Part shown: positions 4,408-6,157 of the stretch, piece by piece
How positions within the stretch are numbered: the stretch's first letter is position 1
How the letters are laid out: each line of letters begins with the position of its first letter
From: a bacterium
GTDB taxonomy: Archaea; Thermoproteota; Nitrososphaeria; Nitrososphaerales; CADDZS01
DNA length: 6,157 nt
Direction: 5' to 3'
NCBI GenBank assembly: GCA_027310845.1
Contig: DAIDAB010000121.1
Location: 271-6,427 of the forward strand
Position numbers and translations under genes: made by a program
The notes under the pieces: generated by a model
Databases searched by the model: none
What the model was told of the DNA's origin: nothing
Seen by the model: only the letters and a program-made list of their open reading frames with translations

Positions 4408-5100
4408 TCAGGTAGGGGTTTGATAACCTCTGACATAATACAGGCCGCGTCGTTCGGAATCAATATAGCATATTTCGCTCAATCTGAATTTTCTGGCTAG
4501 TTCATTATAAATTTCGTTGGAGTGCACTTCAACCACGCAGTCCTTCAGTTCCCCGCCAAACTCTGCGAGCTTGGATTCCCCTCCCTCTGCGTCTATCTTT
4601 GCGAAATCGTGAACCTTGTAAAGATGTTCAACCTTGAGTTCATCGTTTATACACTCCACGTTAAGGTTGTTTTTTCTAACATTCTTCACTAGAAGTTCAA
4701 ACGCTTGCATGTCTGGTTCTATTGCAATCACCTTTTGTGCACCTTGGTGGATGTAGAAAGCCGCGGACTCTCCGCACCCTGCCCCCACATCCAAGATCAC
4801 ACCGTTCCTGCACGACGGCGGAGGCAAGTAAGCCCAATTCCATACCGGTAACTCGGCGCCAAGCATCATCGCCCATCTTTCAAGAAGTTCAATTTCGAAA
4901 CCGAATACATTTGTGAAATAGTGGCCGTCCTGCTCTCTGAACATTCTTGCGATTCTGAATACGTCTTTCACATTCCAAGGTTTGAACTTCTTTCCTAGGA
5001 TCATCCAAACAGGAAGGTTTCTCCTATTAGACAAGACAATGGTTGGAAGTATCACACTGGTCGCCCCTGGCAATTCATGGGACCTATGTCTTAGGTCCAC
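4408..5100 (-). CDS. FkbM-family SAM-dependent methyltransferase
   Basis: This 230-residue protein is predicted to transfer a methyl group from S-adenosylmethionine, in this family usually to a hydroxyl of a sugar or small molecule. The SAM-binding motif I is clear: VILDVGAGCGESAAF (101-115), with the acidic ribose-binding residue in AIEPD (126-130). The FkbM hallmark after strand 4 is FAKIDAEGGE (166-175), followed by a strand VVEVHSNE (189-196). The N-terminal 60 or so residues are not recognisable. The start is a GTG at 5100 directly after an in-frame TGA; no good ribosome site precedes it, and later starts (GTG at codon 16, ATG at codon 33) are possible. It follows the glycosyltransferase by 72 bases on the same strand and in the same frame, which suggests one transcript and a role in decorating a glycan. 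Substrate unknown. Confidence 0.82.
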   Translation of the reverse strand: MDLRHRSHELPGATSVILPTIVLSNRRNLPVWMILGKKFKPWNVKDVFRIARMFREQDGHYFTNVFGFEIELLERWAMMLGAELPVWNWAYLPPPSCRNGVILDVGAGCGESAAFYIHQGAQKVIAIEPDMQAFELLVKNVRKNNLNVECINDELKVEHLYKVHDFAKIDAEGGESKLAEFGGELKDCVVEVHSNEIYNELARKFRLSEICYIDSERRGLYYVRGYQTPT

Positions 5101-5172
5101 TCAACATTTTGCAAGTGCAGAAATGAAATCTTGTGCGTCAAAGGGTTTGACGTGATCATGGTCACTTAGTGC

Positions 5173-6108
5173 CTATTTGAGCCTCTTGTTTATGAGCTCG
5201 TCGTATATCGATCTGACGCGCCATGCAACATTCGCTGGGTCATGTTCTTGCTTCAGGTACGAATACTCTTTTTCCCAGAGTTGTTTCATATTTTGATCAA
5301 AGGCGTACAGTATCTTGTCCTGACCCTCGATGTCGTGAAGTGGGAACTTGCTGTATTCTATGTATCTTGAGGAAGCATTTGTGATCACGGGCCTGCCGCA
5401 AGCAATCGCTTCGAGCGCGACCATAGAAATGGATCCGTAGACAAAGTGATCCAACACAACGTCTGAATCCCAATAGTAAGAATTCATTTCGTGATGCGCG
5501 ATTGGCTGCAATAATTCAAGGTGAAGATCAAGGGAACGAGCTAGCTCTTTTGTTCTCTGAAGATCCTTTCCTTGCGCAATCAGGCTAACGGAAATTCTAT
5601 CTTTTATCCTAGATAGAGCGCGAATAGCGATATCGGTACCTTTGACTTGCCAGTTTGCGTTGCTTCCGATCAAGACTTTCACTTTTTCCGAAGGTCGACT
5701 CCTTTCCATAGGATAGAAGAGAGATGTATCGACAGGATTTGGGATGTATATGGCATCATCGGAGAACTCTCTAGCTACCTGAAGAATGTCCGGCGTGCTC
5801 ACGATTATTCTATCAGCGTTTTTCAGATTGTATTTCACAATTCTTCCAAGCAGTCCACGTTTGATCGTATATCTGAGGTCGCTACCATGTGCGTGTGCAA
5901 GAAGAGGCCTCTTGCGAAGCTTCAAGGCGATGTAACAGTCTTGCAAGAGATAATTGACATGGTAGACGTCGCCATGGGCTCTCAGGATCTTGTAAGCCAT
6001 TCCAACTGTCTTGCTGAACAGACCTCTAGTTCTCTTGATGTACTTTGTTTGGACATTTGGGAGGTACTTGATAAGAGTCAACCCCACATTCGCGGCGTCA
6101 TTTATCAT
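5173..6108 (-). CDS. GT-B glycosyltransferase, GT4-like
   Basis: This 311-residue protein is a retaining GT-B glycosyltransferase of the GT4 type, expected to move a sugar from a nucleotide-sugar donor onto a glycan or lipid-linked acceptor at the inner membrane face. N-domain features: INDAANVGLTLIKYL (2-16), acceptor-side loop, and LLAHAHGSDLR (69-79). The hinge IPNPVDTSLFYP (122-133) leads to the donor domain: a strand plus KG motif (VLIGSNANWQVKG, 145-157) and ALEAIACGRPVIT (231-243) with donor-binding E233. The first Glu of the classic E-x7-E is replaced by Gly (G225), with a DHF motif just upstream (220-222), a variant seen in some GT4 members. It is shorter than the usual 350-380 because the first strand is nearly missing: MIND begins mid-strand, and the six codons before the ATG (KEIKLV) would complete it but follow a TAG. 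The start is therefore uncertain. It pairs with the downstream methyltransferase. Confidence 0.85.
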   Translation of the reverse strand: MINDAANVGLTLIKYLPNVQTKYIKRTRGLFSKTVGMAYKILRAHGDVYHVNYLLQDCYIALKLRKRPLLAHAHGSDLRYTIKRGLLGRIVKYNLKNADRIIVSTPDILQVAREFSDDAIYIPNPVDTSLFYPMERSRPSEKVKVLIGSNANWQVKGTDIAIRALSRIKDRISVSLIAQGKDLQRTKELARSLDLHLELLQPIAHHEMNSYYWDSDVVLDHFVYGSISMVALEAIACGRPVITNASSRYIEYSKFPLHDIEGQDKILYAFDQNMKQLWEKEYSYLKQEHDPANVAWRVRSIYDELINKRLK

Positions 6109-6157
6109 AACGAGTTTGATTTCCTTCTAAGACTGCTGCGTAAAACGGTTAGAATCG

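Noticed and set aside
1..6157. CRISPR array, insertion sequence or integrase gene
   Set aside because: No regularly spaced repeats, transposase or recombinase motifs were seen; the integration-site idea rests on tRNA fragments only.

Overview
This window looks like a piece of an archaeal genome, most likely from the TACK/Thermoproteota side (a Nitrososphaeria/Thaumarchaeota-like organism is my best guess; this is inference). The main reason is three tRNA genes in about 2.6 kb, all interrupted. tRNA-Ala(CGC) has a textbook bulge-helix-bulge intron after position 37. tRNA-Ile(GAT) has one intron in the D-loop and another at 37/38. The third, probably tRNA-Val(GAC), has about 34 extra bases in its anticodon loop. 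TATA-like boxes about 25-30 bases ahead of leaderless-looking ATG starts, and the lack of strong Shine-Dalgarno sites, also fit archaea.

Layout, left to right. Positions 1-587 hold no convincing gene, but contain small hairpins and tRNA-3'-end-like debris. Positions 588-1337 carry a VapBC toxin-antitoxin pair on the + strand (AbrB-fold antitoxin, PIN-domain RNase toxin). Positions 1407-1432 are a decayed tRNA 3' end lying just beyond the 3' end of the minus-strand tRNA at 1451-1559. A palindromic TATA-like box at 1594-1603 lies between that tRNA and a divergent class V aminotransferase (1627-2790). A small Cys-containing minus-strand ORF (2810-3091) converges on the aminotransferase. A 136-residue unknown protein follows (3226-3636, +). 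Then come tRNA-Ala (minus) and tRNA-Ile (+), divergently arranged, and about 370 bases without a gene. The right end is a minus-strand pair, a GT-B glycosyltransferase (5173-6108) followed by an FkbM-family methyltransferase (4408-5100), which suggests surface glycan or lipid-linked sugar synthesis and modification.

How it fits together. The left third resembles a small accessory patch: a toxin-antitoxin module downstream of a tRNA gene, bracketed by tRNA-3'-like direct repeats, as expected of a worn-down integration site, though no integrase is present. The right end is a two-gene glycan unit. No CRISPR array, insertion sequence or clear phage gene was seen. The points most worth a second look are the tRNA fragments around vapBC, the tRNA-Val intron that will not fold into the standard splice motif, the stop codon sitting where the glycosyltransferase should begin, and the in-frame stops between the glycosyltransferase and the methyltransferase.
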